Assembly: GCA_009829735.1 (NCBI GenBank)
Contig: CM020620.1
Coordinates: forward strand, 25,394,020 to 25,458,019
From: Pyropia yezoensis
Lineage: Eukaryota > Rhodophyta > Bangiophyceae > Bangiales > Bangiaceae
DNA length: 64,000 nt
Direction of reading: 5' to 3'
Part shown: positions 50,159-59,446 of the stretch, one piece after another
Numbering within the stretch: position 1 is the first letter of the stretch
Layout: the number at the start of each line of letters is the position of its first letter
Position numbers and translations under genes: made by a program
The notes under the pieces: model-generated
Database searches by the model: none
What the model saw: the letters and a program-made list of their open reading frames with translations, nothing else
What the model was told of the DNA's origin: nothing

Positions 50159-50899
50159 CTATCGCTTGTGACGTACGTCAGAATGACAGTCGCCTATGGT
50201 AGAGGGTGATGATGGCGATGTGTTGCAGGGCGCTGGCCTCTCCTTTCCGCCTGTGTACAGCCCGTCGGGGTCGGTCGCCACCACCTGTTTCGCCAATCCC
50301 AGAGGCAGCAGCGCCAGAGTTCTCCAGCGACAGCCGACCAGGGAGCTTGTTGACGTCACCACCCGCAGCCGTCTACCATAGACGGATGCGAGGCGACGCA
50401 TGACGGAGTCGCCGCCTCCCTTGTTTCTCGCCAGCAGGGTATGGTCCTTGTGCACGGGAATACCAACATCGTCACTCATCCCACGGACAATCATGGTGCA
50501 GTGTCGGTGGTTTTTGTACCAAATCATCTGCGAGGTCCTGTCCGTCCGCCGGATGTTTGTCGCCACATCCTCCGCTGCACGTAGGCGACGGGGTATGGTC
50601 CCCATCAGCACCTGGCCGTCGCCAATCGCAGCATACACACTCGTGCCTTTCGCTCTCCCGCAGGTCCACCAGTCGTCCAGCCGACCGGCTCGAACAAATA
50701 CCCGCGTCTCAGCGCCCACAACATCCAACGAAGGCGGACCCACCACAGTCGCGGGGGGCTGGTGTGAGGAACCGGGTGTATGGCCACGCGCGGCGCCTTT
50801 GGTAGAGTGTGCATCACCTGTCGAGGCTTCCGCTACAGGCGACACGTACAGCACGTCGGGGTCATGTGCAGAGGAAAACGCAGGAGCCGCACTGGCCAT
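50159..50899 (-). CDS. hypothetical protein, unknown family
   Basis: 246 aa from the ATG at 50899 (MASAAPAFSSAHD). The frame is open to 51109 but that extension is Pro-rich, lacks an ATG and crosses a G homopolymer. The first 75 residues look disordered; the middle (TRVFVRAGRLDDWWTCGRA, SVYAAIGDGQVLMGTIPRRL, MIWYKNHRHCTMIVRGMSDD, LLARNKGGGDSVMRRLASVYG) is balanced and looks like an alpha/beta fold. The C-terminal third turns Ser/Pro-rich. The start codon lies inside one arm of an inverted duplication. No homology is evident to me. Coding status is supported by the non-repetitive central region only. Confidence 0.5.
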   Translation of the reverse strand: MASAAPAFSSAHDPDVLYVSPVAEASTGDAHSTKGAARGHTPGSSHQPPATVVGPPSLDVVGAETRVFVRAGRLDDWWTCGRAKGTSVYAAIGDGQVLMGTIPRRLRAAEDVATNIRRTDRTSQMIWYKNHRHCTMIVRGMSDDVGIPVHKDHTLLARNKGGGDSVMRRLASVYGRRLRVVTSTSSLVGCRWRTLALLPLGLAKQVVATDPDGLYTGGKERPAPCNTSPSSPSTIGDCHSDVRHKR

Positions 50900-50937
50900 C
50901 TTGATAGAGATGGCCAGTGCGGGGCTCCTACGTTTTC
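50874..50937. repeat. near-perfect inverted repeat (hairpin) over a start codon
   Basis: Arm GAAAACGCAGGAGCCGCACT... (50874-50900) is the reverse complement of 50909-50937 apart from one mismatch and two extra bases; the loop is 8 bases. The minus-strand ATG at 50897-50899 lies in the arm next to the loop. Confidence 0.85.
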
Positions 50938-51010
50938 GTTCCCGTTGGTCCAGTTGTGAAGAGGATACGAGCGGCTTGGAGCGGAACCGGGGCCGGTGCC
51001 GGGGTCCGGG

Positions 51011-51046
<36 letters not shown>

Positions 51047-51574
51047 GTGAACGACGGGCGTGTTGGCTGGGGTAGAGGGCGTGGTGGGGTACGAGTGGGT
51101 GTGGAACAACGGGGCGTCGTGCGGGTCAAAAAGATGACGAAGCCAGTCCCAATGGGAGGGGCGGGGTGGATGGGGGGCGGGGTGGATGGGGGGCTGGCCC
51201 AGTAGAAGGCTTGGGTATCACGCCCCCAAAACCGGGGCGTGAAGGGCGATCGCGCCCAATCACGCCCAGCCCAATCACGCCATAATCTCGCCCTTTTGTC
51301 CGCGTGTCCCGTATGAAGCAGTCTATAAAACACGTAGACACAAACGCCGGAGAGAACAGGGCAACTCAAACGAAGACACATTGAAGCCGCCATTTCTAGA
51401 AACCAACAATTTAGGAGCGGCAACGCCTTTGTAAACACACTGGCGTTCAGGACACACCTAGTTGAGACCCCCAGAGAGCGGACATAGGGTTCTCGCCTCC
51501 TGGTTGGAGGGTCGATGGAACTGAGGCTTCTCATTGGAAGAATCTGAAACACTCCAAACTTGGCGATTTACAGC
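50938..51574. other. spacer with G homopolymer and promoter-like sequence
   Basis: A run of ~33 G at 51010-51044 is followed by GGGGCGGGGTGGATGGGG repeats (51158-51190). The AT-richer part 51290-51560 has a CCAAT/TATA arrangement reading plus-ward. A 239-codon minus frame crosses it but is Pro/Thr-rich without motifs. Confidence 0.45.
51256..51330 (+). promoter_or_regulatory. candidate CCAAT-CCAAT-TATA promoter upstream of the DIRS-like element
   Basis: Two CCAAT boxes (51256-51260 and 51271-51275, each in CCCAATCACGCC) lie 50-65 bases before TATAAAA at 51324-51330. Spacing suits an RNA polymerase II promoter reading toward the element that starts at ~51575. By eye only. Confidence 0.4.
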
Positions 51575-51862
51575 GCCGCGGATGACGTCGTTAGCGAGGG
51601 GTGGAAGAGGGGGCTACATCTCCGTCGAATATGCTATGTCCGCCCTTAACTGGGTGTGAGGAGGAGCGCGCGCGCGCGCGCTCCTCGCGACGGCTCGAGT
51701 GGCTGTGGGCTTGGGTGCGCATGCATGCGTGCGTGCGTGCGTGGCCCGCTCGCGGAAGAGCTGTCGCACCCCCGTTCCCAGGCCGGTGAAGCCCGCCACC
51801 CGCCTTCCCCGTGCACGTGACCGCCCCTGTTGCCCCGTCCCGGCCAAGGTAAGAAGAGTGGG

Positions 51863-51896
<34 letters not shown>

Positions 51897-52790
51897 GAGA
51901 AGGTGGTGGGGGAGGGTGGGAAGGTGGGTATAGGGCGGTGCGTGCGTGCGTGGGGAGAGGCAGGCTAGAGGTGGCCCTCAACTGGCGACGCCCTGTGCGG
52001 GGACCGGTTGCCCCTCGTCTGCCTCTTCCCGCCCGCCCACCGCTCTTGCCCACGCCTTCCCCCCCTCGCCCACCCGCTTCCTCCGCCTTTCCTCCCTCCA
52101 CGCCGTCCCCCCCCTCCCCCTTTCCCAGGCCGGTGAAGCCCGCCACCCACCCGCCATCGTCGTGCACGCGACCGCCCCTGTTGCCCCGTCCTGGCCAAGG
52201 TAAGAAGAGTGGGGGGGGGGGGGGGGTTGAGAGTGGGAGGGTGGGTATAGGGCGGTGCGTGCGTGGGCAGAGGCAGGCTAGAGGTGGCCCTCAACTGGTG
52301 ACGCCCTGTGCGGGGACCGGTTGCCCCTCGTCTGCCTCTTCCCGCTCGCCCACCGCTCTTGCCCTCTCCTTCCCCCTCTCGCCCACCCGCTTCCTCCGCC
52401 TCTCCTCCCGCCACGCCGTCGGCCCCCCCCCTTTCCCAGGCCGGTGAACCCCGCCACCCACCCGCCATCGCCGTGCACGTGACCGCCCCTGTTGCCCCGT
52501 CCCGGCCAAGGTAAGAAGAGTGGGGGGGGGGGGGGAGGTGTTGAGGATCGTGGGGTTGAGGAGGTGGTGGGGGAGGGTGGGAAGGTGGGTATAGGGCGGT
52601 GTGTGCGTGCGTGGGGAGAGGCAGGCTAGAGGTGGCCCTCAACTGGCGACGCCCTGTGCGGGGACCGGTTGCCCCTCGTCTGCCTCTTCCCGCTCGCGCA
52701 CCGCTCTTGCCCACGCCTTCCCCCCCTCGCCCACCCGCTTCCTCCGCCTCTCCTCCCTCCACACTGTCCACGCCCCCCTCCCCCCACCCT
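51575..52790 (+). repeat. tandem mini-exon/intron-like modules (copies h, i, j) in the element leader
   Basis: Exon-like 51782-51848 (67 bases), intron-like 51849-52128 (280), exon-like 52129-52199 (71), intron-like 52200-52439 (240), exon-like 52440-52510 (71), then donor GTAAGAAG at 52511 opening a third block. Donors are all CCAAG/GTAAGAAGAG, acceptors all TTTCCCAG/GCCGG. Each block holds a G homopolymer, GGTGGGTATAGGGCGGTG, the GAGAGGCAGGCTAGAGG core and a C/T-rich 3' end. Exon lengths are not multiples of three, so they fit an untranslated leader rather than coding sequence. Confidence 0.85.
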
Positions 52791-53497
52791 CCGATGGGCA
52801 CATGAGGAAACGGACGAAATCCTTCCCCTCGCCCCCGCCGCTGGCGGTGGTGACGGTGGCGACGGTGGAGGTGGCGGAGGCGGCAGTGGCAACAACGGTG
52901 CCACCCTTCGATGGGCACATGACGAAACGGACCAGATCCTCCCCCTCGCCCCCGCCGCTGGCGGTGGCGACGGTGGCGACGGTGGAGGTGGCGGAGGCGG
53001 CAGTGGCAACCGCCCACTTTCCCCACACCAGGACAAGCCTGTTAACTGGCCCGCCTGAGAGGGGGCGGCCCGGCCGCCGCGGCAAGCGGCGAGGGTACAC
53101 ACGGGCCGTTTCGTGTGAGGACCGCCGCCGTCGCCCGCCTGGCGGCGTTCGCGGGAGTCTGCGCCGCTTGGCAGGCGGCAGCGGCGGACCGTTTTCGACC
53201 GGGATCCGTGTACCGCCTTGGCGGCGGTGTGGCGGGAGCGGCGGCGGCGGCGCCGCGCGGCGGGCACCGGCCCGCAGCCACCCCCGCCCCACGCACGCAC
53301 CACCCGGCGGCCCCGGCGGCGGGCTGCCGGTGGGGACACCGGGCGCGGCATTTAGACGGCCGGGCCGACCCCTCCACTGCCGACCGGGGGGCGGCAACGT
53401 CCTCCTTCTTGCCGCGTGGGTACCACGGGCAAGAGGGACTTCCAGGCTGCCTAGCGGCCTTGGTTTGACGCGGCCTGCGCGCCGGCACGGCGTGGGC

Positions 53498-54584
53498 ATG
53501 GGGGAGGGCTCTCCCATCGGGACGGTGGCGGAGGGGAGTGGGGCGGCGACTGCGGTGACCCGAGCGGAGCTCGTGGCGTTCCAGGGGAAGATCGAGGAGC
53601 GCCTTGCGGAGCTGCTCTCTCTGGCCCGCACCCAACCGGGAGATGGGGACGCCACCACCCCCCCGGCGCAGCGGGTGGCTGCGCCGGCTACCGCCCAAGC
53701 TCCGAGACGCGAGCTCCCCGGCAACGGGGGCTCCCGTGAGGACCCAGAAGACAGCCACAGCGCCAACGGCGGCGCGAACGGCGGCGACGGCTGCGCCCGC
53801 GGCGGGCGCGGCGGCAGAACCGATCGTCGCGGTACTGGCCGGGGGGAGGAGGACGTCGCGACGCCCAACCAGTCAGACGACGAGCGGGGCGGCAGCGGCA
53901 GCAGCAGAGACGGCACGCTCCCCGGATGGGGCGGCGGGGGAGGGGCGGACGCGTTTGCGGAGAAGCGCCACGCCCAACGCGGCGCCATCGTCTACCACCC
54001 TGACGGGTTTGACGACTCCAACCTCCCGGCGGCCGACGACATCATTCAGGCCTACGAAGTCCCCGCAGCGGTCCGTCGGCGGGACGGCATCCCCGTGCCG
54101 TTTGAGCCGGCCGATGCGCGCTTCCTCGCCAGGTTCAAGGACGGCTCGTCCGAGTTCCATGAGGCGGCCTTCGCCGACCAAGTCGCGGCGTGGACCCAGG
54201 AGCTGTCTAACGCCGCTGTCGCCCTCTACTACGAGCGGGACTCGTTCTCCGCCGCGGGGATGGCGGACCGCCTCGCCGGTGGGTGCGGCCGTTGCGAGCC
54301 GGCAGCTGTTCCACCTCGCCACGGCGCAGTATGACTACTTGGAGTACAAGCAGCGCGACCCGGTCAGTGCGGCCCTGTACCGCGCGACCGAGGCCGTGCC
54401 TTGCAACACCCTCCGCGGCCCCAAAGGCCGGCGTTGGCTCTCCACGGTGGCCCGTGATGAGGTCAAAATCAACATCAAGACCGCCGCGGAAGAGCGCGCC
54501 AACAAGCACCGCCGGGGTCAAGTCAATCCCGGTGGTGGCGGGGGCGTCGGCAACGGGGCGTCGGCAACACGCCCAAGCGCCTGA
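53498..54584 (+). pseudogene. Gag-like ORF of the DIRS-like element, one frameshift
   Basis: From ATG 53498 (MGEGSPIGTVAEG): a short helix (ELVAFQGKIEERLAELLSLA), a disordered Arg/Gly/Asp-rich stretch, then a structured part (GAIVYHPDGFDDSNLPAADD, FEPADARFLARFKDGSSEFH, AAWTQELSNAAVALYYERDS). Near 54278 the frame shifts; sense continues as VASRQLFHLATAQYDYLEYK and PKGRRWLSTVARDEVKIN until 54584. Helical, RNA-coat-like character and position before RNase H suggest the structural protein. Upstream the frame is open to 52601 through Arg/Pro text including a 117-base direct duplication (52793 and 52910). Gag identity is by position only. Confidence 0.6.
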
Positions 54585-54882
54585 CCAAGGCCGAGCGAAA
54601 GGCAGCAGCCGCCGCCAAGGCCGCAAGCAAGGGCAGCGGTGGTGGCGGAGGCGGCGGCGGCGGCGGCGGGGGCGGGGGCGGCGGCGGGGGCGGCGGCGGC
54701 GGCGGCGGGGCCAAAGCCTAGCCGCGTGCGTTTTGGGTCGGCCCCAGGGGAGGCGGCTTCGCCCCTGGGCGCCATGGAGCGAGAAGCCCTGCCGACCAGG
54801 GGGGACCCCGGCCCCGATTGGCAGTTGCCCGCCACGCCAGCCAACCCGCCGGTGCGCCCGTACGTGGCAGCCAGAGGCGATG

Positions 54883-55473
54883 ATGGCGGAGCTGCGGCTG
54901 CTGGAGCGGTTCTGCGCGTAGAATGGGGTGCAGGTGCGGGCGAGTCACGTGCCCTCGGCGGTCAACCACGAGGCAGACCGGCTGTCCCGAATGGCGGACA
55001 GCACCGACTGGTCGCTATCCGCTGCGGCATTCCAGCGGCTGGAGGCCCTGTATGGGCCACACACCCCGGACCTGTTTGCGACAAGCGAAAACCGCAAATG
55101 CGGTCGCTTCTTCTCAGCCACGGCCAACCCCTGCACGGCTGGCGTCAACGCGTTTGCGCACCCGTGGGTCAACGAGTCAACTGGTGCAACCCGCCGTTTC
55201 AGCTATTGGGGACGGTCGTGGCCGAGATCATCCGCCGGCGGGCGGCGGTCACCCTGGTCGCGCCGGTCTGCCGGGCCCAGGGACGGTGGCACCGGGCGGT
55301 GGAGGCGTGCGTCGCCTACGAGGTGTTGCCGCGGACGGAGGGGGTCTTCACGTACGGCACGCGGGGCACCCCGGCCCCCTCCCCAAAATGGGAGGTGGCG
55401 GCCTTCCGCTTCAACGGCGGGGGCGCAACCCGGTCCCCCGCCTATTGCGGTGGCAGCGGCTCTGTGACCGAGT
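54883..55473 (+). pseudogene. RNase H end plus DAM-methylase-like region of the DIRS-like element
   Basis: Sense starts ELRLLERFCA, meets an in-frame TAG at 54919-54921, and continues NGVQVRASHVPSAVNHEADR LSR, the typical end of the retroelement RNase H domain (VP...N..AD.LSR). Then FQRLEALYGPHTPDLFATSE, RFFSATANP, AGVNAFAHPW; near 55170 one base is missing and the frame resumes as VNWCNPPFQLLGTVVAEIIRR and VAPVCRAQGRWHRAVEAC. NPPF corresponds to the (D/N)PP(Y/F) catalytic motif of N6-adenine methylases carried by DIRS1-type elements. The nonsense codon and the frameshift show it is dead. Confidence 0.78.
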
Positions 55474-55477
55474 GACC

Positions 55478-56342
55478 GGAGCCCGACTGGGCACCGGTGT
55501 GGGCGCCCTCGAGGGCGCTGGGCTGCTGGCGGCGGCGCACCAGACGAGCACCGCCGCTAAGTATATCAACGGGTGGGAGCAGTTTGTCGCGTTTTGTTCG
55601 ACGGCGCGGCTGCAGGCGCTGCCTGCGGCCGCCGAGACGGTGGTCCGGTACCTGGGCTACGTCAAGGCGCTGGGGACCGTGGCGGCCCGGTCGCTGGGCA
55701 ACCGTCTGGCGCCCATCGCCGCGGTCCACGTGCTTGCGGGCTACCCTAGCCCCACCAAGGACGGCCTGGTGCGGCAGGCCAAGCGGGGCTACCGCCACGT
55801 CTACACGGCGGCAACGGGCGCGCGGCCGGAGCGCCGCGGGCCCCTGCCTGCCTCCGCGCTGGAGGCGTTCCTAGACCTCTGGCCCTCGGCGGGCCCCGAC
55901 CTGCGAGACAAGATTGCCGGCACGGCGCTGGCGTTCTTGTTATTTAACCGCCCCGGCGCGGCCTCCCACATGCGGGCGCTGGACATCTTCCCGGCGCGCG
56001 CAGGGTTGGAGGTGCAGGTCCCTGACTACAAGGGGGCGGTGTTGAAGGACGCCGACCGGCTGGCATACACCGTGCCGGTGGCAGCGTGCGGCTGGGCGGG
56101 CGGCCGGGCGCTGCGGATTATCCGCAGCCACTGGCGGGCGCACATGGCGGCCGGGAGGCCACTCGCCGAGCGGCTGTTCGCGCCAGCCGGCACCACCAGG
56201 CCGCTGCCGACGCGCATCGTCACCCGTTGGATGCGGGAGCTGCTCGCACTGACGGCGGTGCGCGCGCCTCTGGGCACTAAGTGGTCTGGACACTCTCTGC
56301 GCGCTGGCGCGGCGTCGGAGGCCCACGCCATCGGCCTGAGCC
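55478..56342 (+). pseudogene. tyrosine recombinase (YR) of the DIRS-like element, C-terminus lost
   Basis: The open frame reads GLLAAAHQTSTAAKYINGWE and VRYLGYVKALGTVAARSLGN (N-terminal SAM-like core-binding domain), KRGYRHVYTAATGARPERR, LFNRPGAASHMRALDIF (first catalytic Arg), DYKGAVLKDADRLAYTVPV, and GHSLRAGAASEAHAIGLSQ (the H-x-x-R box). The expected next helix with the final His/Trp and the nucleophilic Tyr is replaced at ~56343 by unrelated repeated sequence, so the enzyme cannot cut DNA. Upstream the same frame is open to 54923 but is only a shadow of the RNase H/methylase frames. Confidence 0.85.
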
Positions 56343-56446
56343 AGTGTGCGGCCGTCGTAGGCGGCCAAGGAGAGAAGAGGCGCCACCAAGTGACAGGCAA
56401 TCCAGAGAGCAACGCCGCACACGACGGGAGAGTGACAACCCAGCTC

Positions 56447-56478
<32 letters not shown>

Positions 56479-56690
56479 ACCCCCCTCGGAGCGCAGGGCC
56501 ACTCGCTGGCACGGCTTGTAGCCGCAGGAGCCCGGCCAGGTAGATCTTCTCCCCATGATGGGGATGCCGTTGCTTGCGTCCGCAGGTGGCCAGCATGCGG
56601 CCGTCGTAGGTGGCCAAGAACAGAAGAGGCACTCCGAAGTGACAAGCAACTTTGAGAGTAGCTCATGTACAGTAGAGGGCAAGGTGAATC
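56343..56690. repeat. direct repeat replacing the recombinase C-terminus, with C homopolymer
   Basis: CAGTGTGCGGCCGTCGTAGG at 56342 recurs as CAGCATGCGGCCGTCGTAGG at 56588; similarity continues ~75 bases (GGCCAAG..AGAAGAGGC, AAGTGACA.GCAA). A C run at 56450-56478 lies between. The repeat unit belongs to another element that joined here. Confidence 0.7.
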
Positions 56691-57769
56691 CGGGGACCTT
56701 CAGGGTTGGCTCGGCGCTAGCCTGCTTTGTGGCGTCACCCCAGACACCACAAAACGCGTACTTCTCGCGATTGGTGCGCCAAGTCGCACGCCTGCCAAAC
56801 AGACAGTCCGGTGAAATGGTGTGATTCAGCACATCTGATTGGCTCGGCCCAAACTCGGAAACTTTCTGCGGACACGGAATCGCTCAGTTTGGTGCGCACA
56901 ATACTGGGTGGCAACTGCTTTCATGGCCGGTTCGCACGCGCAGGTGTCCTCGCGCCTAGCGACCTCCCACCCACCGTCGGCGTGACCGGGTCGGCGCCGC
57001 GCGGATGCACCGTGGGTGCTCATGCACCGTGGTCAGCGCCCCCGCCGAATGCTTTTTGGTATGCCTTTGCCGTCAGCCTGGTTGCTGTCGTCGTCGAAGG
57101 TCCTCCTGGACGCTACGTGTACCGTCCTTCGGCGTTTGCTGCCCTGACAGCTACGTCCCTACCGGGGGCTTCATCCCCAGTCTTCATCCCCAGTCTCCAC
57201 GCGTAAAGCACTGTTCCTGTCTGTCGCCCTTTCGGGTGACCACGACAAGCTACCTACGCATGGAGGGCCGGCGACCACAAGCGGCACTGTCGCTTCCGTT
57301 GGCACATTTTGGGCGGCTACAAGAAGCCGACTCACGCAAAGTGGGTCGACGACGCAAGCGGTGCTGGTGCTTCCGTGCGCCATTTTGGGCGGCCACGACA
57401 CACCATCCAGGTGCAACGTCGATCGCAAGCGGTGCTGCCTTGTACGTGCCGCACGGTAGGGCGAAGGGTTCTGGATGGGCGGGTTGGGGAGAGGACACGG
57501 CGTTGGGAGGGAGACAGGACACGTCCGTTGCAGCTGTCTGGCGAGTGGGGCGGGGTGGGGTGGAGCGGAGAAGGTGGCGATGCGCCAAGCGTCAGTGTGC
57601 GAGAGTTCATAAGCGACTCTGTTGATGTCACATGTTCCTTCCACTCACCCGCTCCCCTTCCATCATCCGTTCTGTATCGACGGCCACCCTGCCACCACAG
57701 GCACCTTTTTTTCTTTGTTTACATCCTCCCCTTCCCTCGGTGAACCCTCCTTCCCATTCTTCTTTCACC
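56691..57769. other. spacer and probable promoter of the RGG gene
   Basis: Frames on both strands up to ~200 codons lack motifs. Two related ~27-base segments containing CATTTTGGGCGGC occur at ~57306 and ~57381. The pyrimidine-rich leader 57640-57768 precedes the RGG gene start. A TATA box is not evident. Confidence 0.4.
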
Positions 57770-59446
57770 ATGTCCGACTCCGGTGGCCGTGGTCCGGGCG
57801 CAGAGGACACGGATGGCCGCGGTGAGCCACTCTCGACGCCCGTGCAGCAGGGCGCCCCCGCTGTTCGAGGGCCTGTGCTAGGCCGGGGCCCGCCTCCAGT
57901 TCCTGGGTTTGCAGGGGAGGTAGCGCTGGCACCCGCGTGGAGCTGCCCTCCTCGGAGGGTGGCTAGCGCCTGGGAGCAGCCAAGAGACGACCAGCTCCAT
58001 CGTGTCAACACCCACTACGTGCCGGGCCACACTCCGAGTACGGAGTCGACCGGCAGCCTCATGCGCGGCGCGTCTAGAGAGGCTGTCGCTGCAGCGGCTG
58101 CCGTTCCCCCTGCGCCCCCGCCCCCTCCGTCGCCGCCACCACGCTCTTTCTTCCCCCCAGCTCCGCGGCCGGCCGCGCACCCTTTGCAGGGGAGCGCCCA
58201 CGCGACGGGTGAGCCATCCGTGGGTTCGCCGTCCGACTCGACGGGAGGTGGTCTTGCAGTCAGTGGCGGGACGTTGTCGTCGCCGAGTCCCTTGGAGGAA
58301 GAGGTTGCCTATGGGCGAGAGCAAGCTGTCGGTCACGGATCGTCTTTTCTACCTCCCGGCTCACGCGGTCGCAGTCGCGGAATTCGTGGGGGCCGTGGGG
58401 GTCGTGGAGGTCGTGGAGGTCGTGGAGGTCGTGGAGGTCGTGGTGGCGGCATGGGCTTTCCGCTGATCATCGCGCCCCCTCCATCGGACACCCCGACCCC
58501 GAATGTATCTCCCTCTTCACCCGCGTCGGCTTCCGTGCGACGGGTATCGAGTGGCGGGGGGTCTCCGGCAGGGGCTCTTGTAGCTCCGTCTGGAAGGCGC
58601 CCACGGGCTTCCCGCTCCCCATCCCCGAAGCTGAGGGCTGGGGATGTGTCTGTTGCGGCAGCAATGACTGCTGCGGGCGCCACTGCCCTGGACGGCGCCT
58701 CACCAACCACCAACGCAGAGGGGACCGACCTGAAATCGCTCTTTTGTGCCATTACTGCGGCTGTCAAGGCTATGGATGGCAAGATCGTGAGGCTCCAGGG
58801 TGCCGTAGACCATCTGACCAGCCTGGTCACGACGAACGCGGGCATGGCCGACGGCTTGGCTGCTCGCATGCAGGCCACGGCAAGCGCACAGGCAAGCACT
58901 GCGTCGAATCTGGTGGAGTTTCGGGAGCGGGTGTCTGAGGCGCTCGCGGTGGTCGCGGCGGGGGCTCCTACCGGGGCCGTGGGTACCAACTGTGGAGAGT
59001 CGCCTGACGGTGGCGGAGATGGGGCGGCGCAGGAAGTTAGGATGGCTGCCCCAGTTGGGGCGGTGCCGGCCGGTGGTGTGGCACCAGCTTGGGCGGTGCC
59101 GGCCGGTGGCATTGTGGCAGCGCCGGTCAGAGGTGGGGTATTGGCGTCTGGCGGGATGTCGGTGGCGGCGGGTGGGGCACGGGCCGCGGGCCTGATGTCT
59201 GTGGCGGCCGGTAGGTGCCGGAAAGCAGGTGCGGCACGGGCAGCGGGCCTGATGCCTGGGGCGGTCGGTGGGGCGCCGGCCATGGAGTGGGCTCTGTCGA
59301 CTGACCGTGTGCTTGGTGCTGGGGAGAGGCCTGCGGCCAATGTGCCTCCGCAGCCTTCGCCGCTGCACTCTGACGGTCTGTGGGCGCCTGCGCCTGGTGG
59401 GATGCCGAGCGCCGGTGCGCCTACCCCTGGTGATGAGAGTGTCTGA
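57770..59446 (+). CDS. RGG-box protein with coiled coil, probable RNA-binding or retroelement-derived
   Basis: 558 aa from TTTCACCATGTCC; the 46 in-frame codons upstream are pyrimidine-rich leader. An RGG run (about seven RGG units) lies at ~206-230, a typical RNA/G-quadruplex-binding and condensate-forming segment. Residues ~320-400 (DLKSLFCAITAAVKAMDGKI VRLQGAVDHL, ASTASNLVEFRERVSEALAV) form a convincing helix/coiled coil. The C-terminal third consists of short repeats (PAGGVAPAWAVPAGGI, AARAAGLMSVAAGR). The rest is disordered Pro/Ser-rich. The RGG-plus-coiled-coil layout also occurs in retroelement ORF1/Gag proteins; the broken element lies just upstream, so that origin is possible. No family match seen. 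Single exon. Confidence 0.55.
   Translation: MSDSGGRGPGAEDTDGRGEPLSTPVQQGAPAVRGPVLGRGPPPVPGFAGEVALAPAWSCPPRRVASAWEQPRDDQLHRVNTHYVPGHTPSTESTGSLMRGASREAVAAAAAVPPAPPPPPSPPPRSFFPPAPRPAAHPLQGSAHATGEPSVGSPSDSTGGGLAVSGGTLSSPSPLEEEVAYGREQAVGHGSSFLPPGSRGRSRGIRGGRGGRGGRGGRGGRGGRGGGMGFPLIIAPPPSDTPTPNVSPSSPASASVRRVSSGGGSPAGALVAPSGRRPRASRSPSPKLRAGDVSVAAAMTAAGATALDGASPTTNAEGTDLKSLFCAITAAVKAMDGKIVRLQGAVDHLTSLVTTNAGMADGLAARMQATASAQASTASNLVEFRERVSEALAVVAAGAPTGAVGTNCGESPDGGGDGAAQEVRMAAPVGAVPAGGVAPAWAVPAGGIVAAPVRGGVLASGGMSVAAGGARAAGLMSVAAGRCRKAGAARAAGLMPGAVGGAPAMEWALSTDRVLGAGERPAANVPPQPSPLHSDGLWAPAPGGMPSAGAPTPGDESV

Larger units (their letters stand above)
51575..56342 (+). mobile_element. degenerate DIRS1-like tyrosine-recombinase retrotransposon
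   Basis: Order: leader with three intron-like modules, Gag-like ORF, RNase H end, DAM-methylase-like region, tyrosine recombinase. RNase H followed by an NPPF region and a recombinase is the DIRS1 lineage order; these elements integrate with a recombinase, not a DDE integrase. The reverse transcriptase is absent, replaced by a Gly-coding run at 54640-54715. Several frame breaks make the copy non-autonomous. The left end is placed where homology with 38050 begins (GCGGATGACGTCGTTAGCG); the right end is where recombinase homology gives way to a duplicated sequence. Confidence 0.8.

Noticed and set aside
54590-54720. Poly-Gly stretch as a new domain between Gag and RNase H
   Set aside because: Simple GGC repeat at the place where the RT was lost; treated as a deletion scar.
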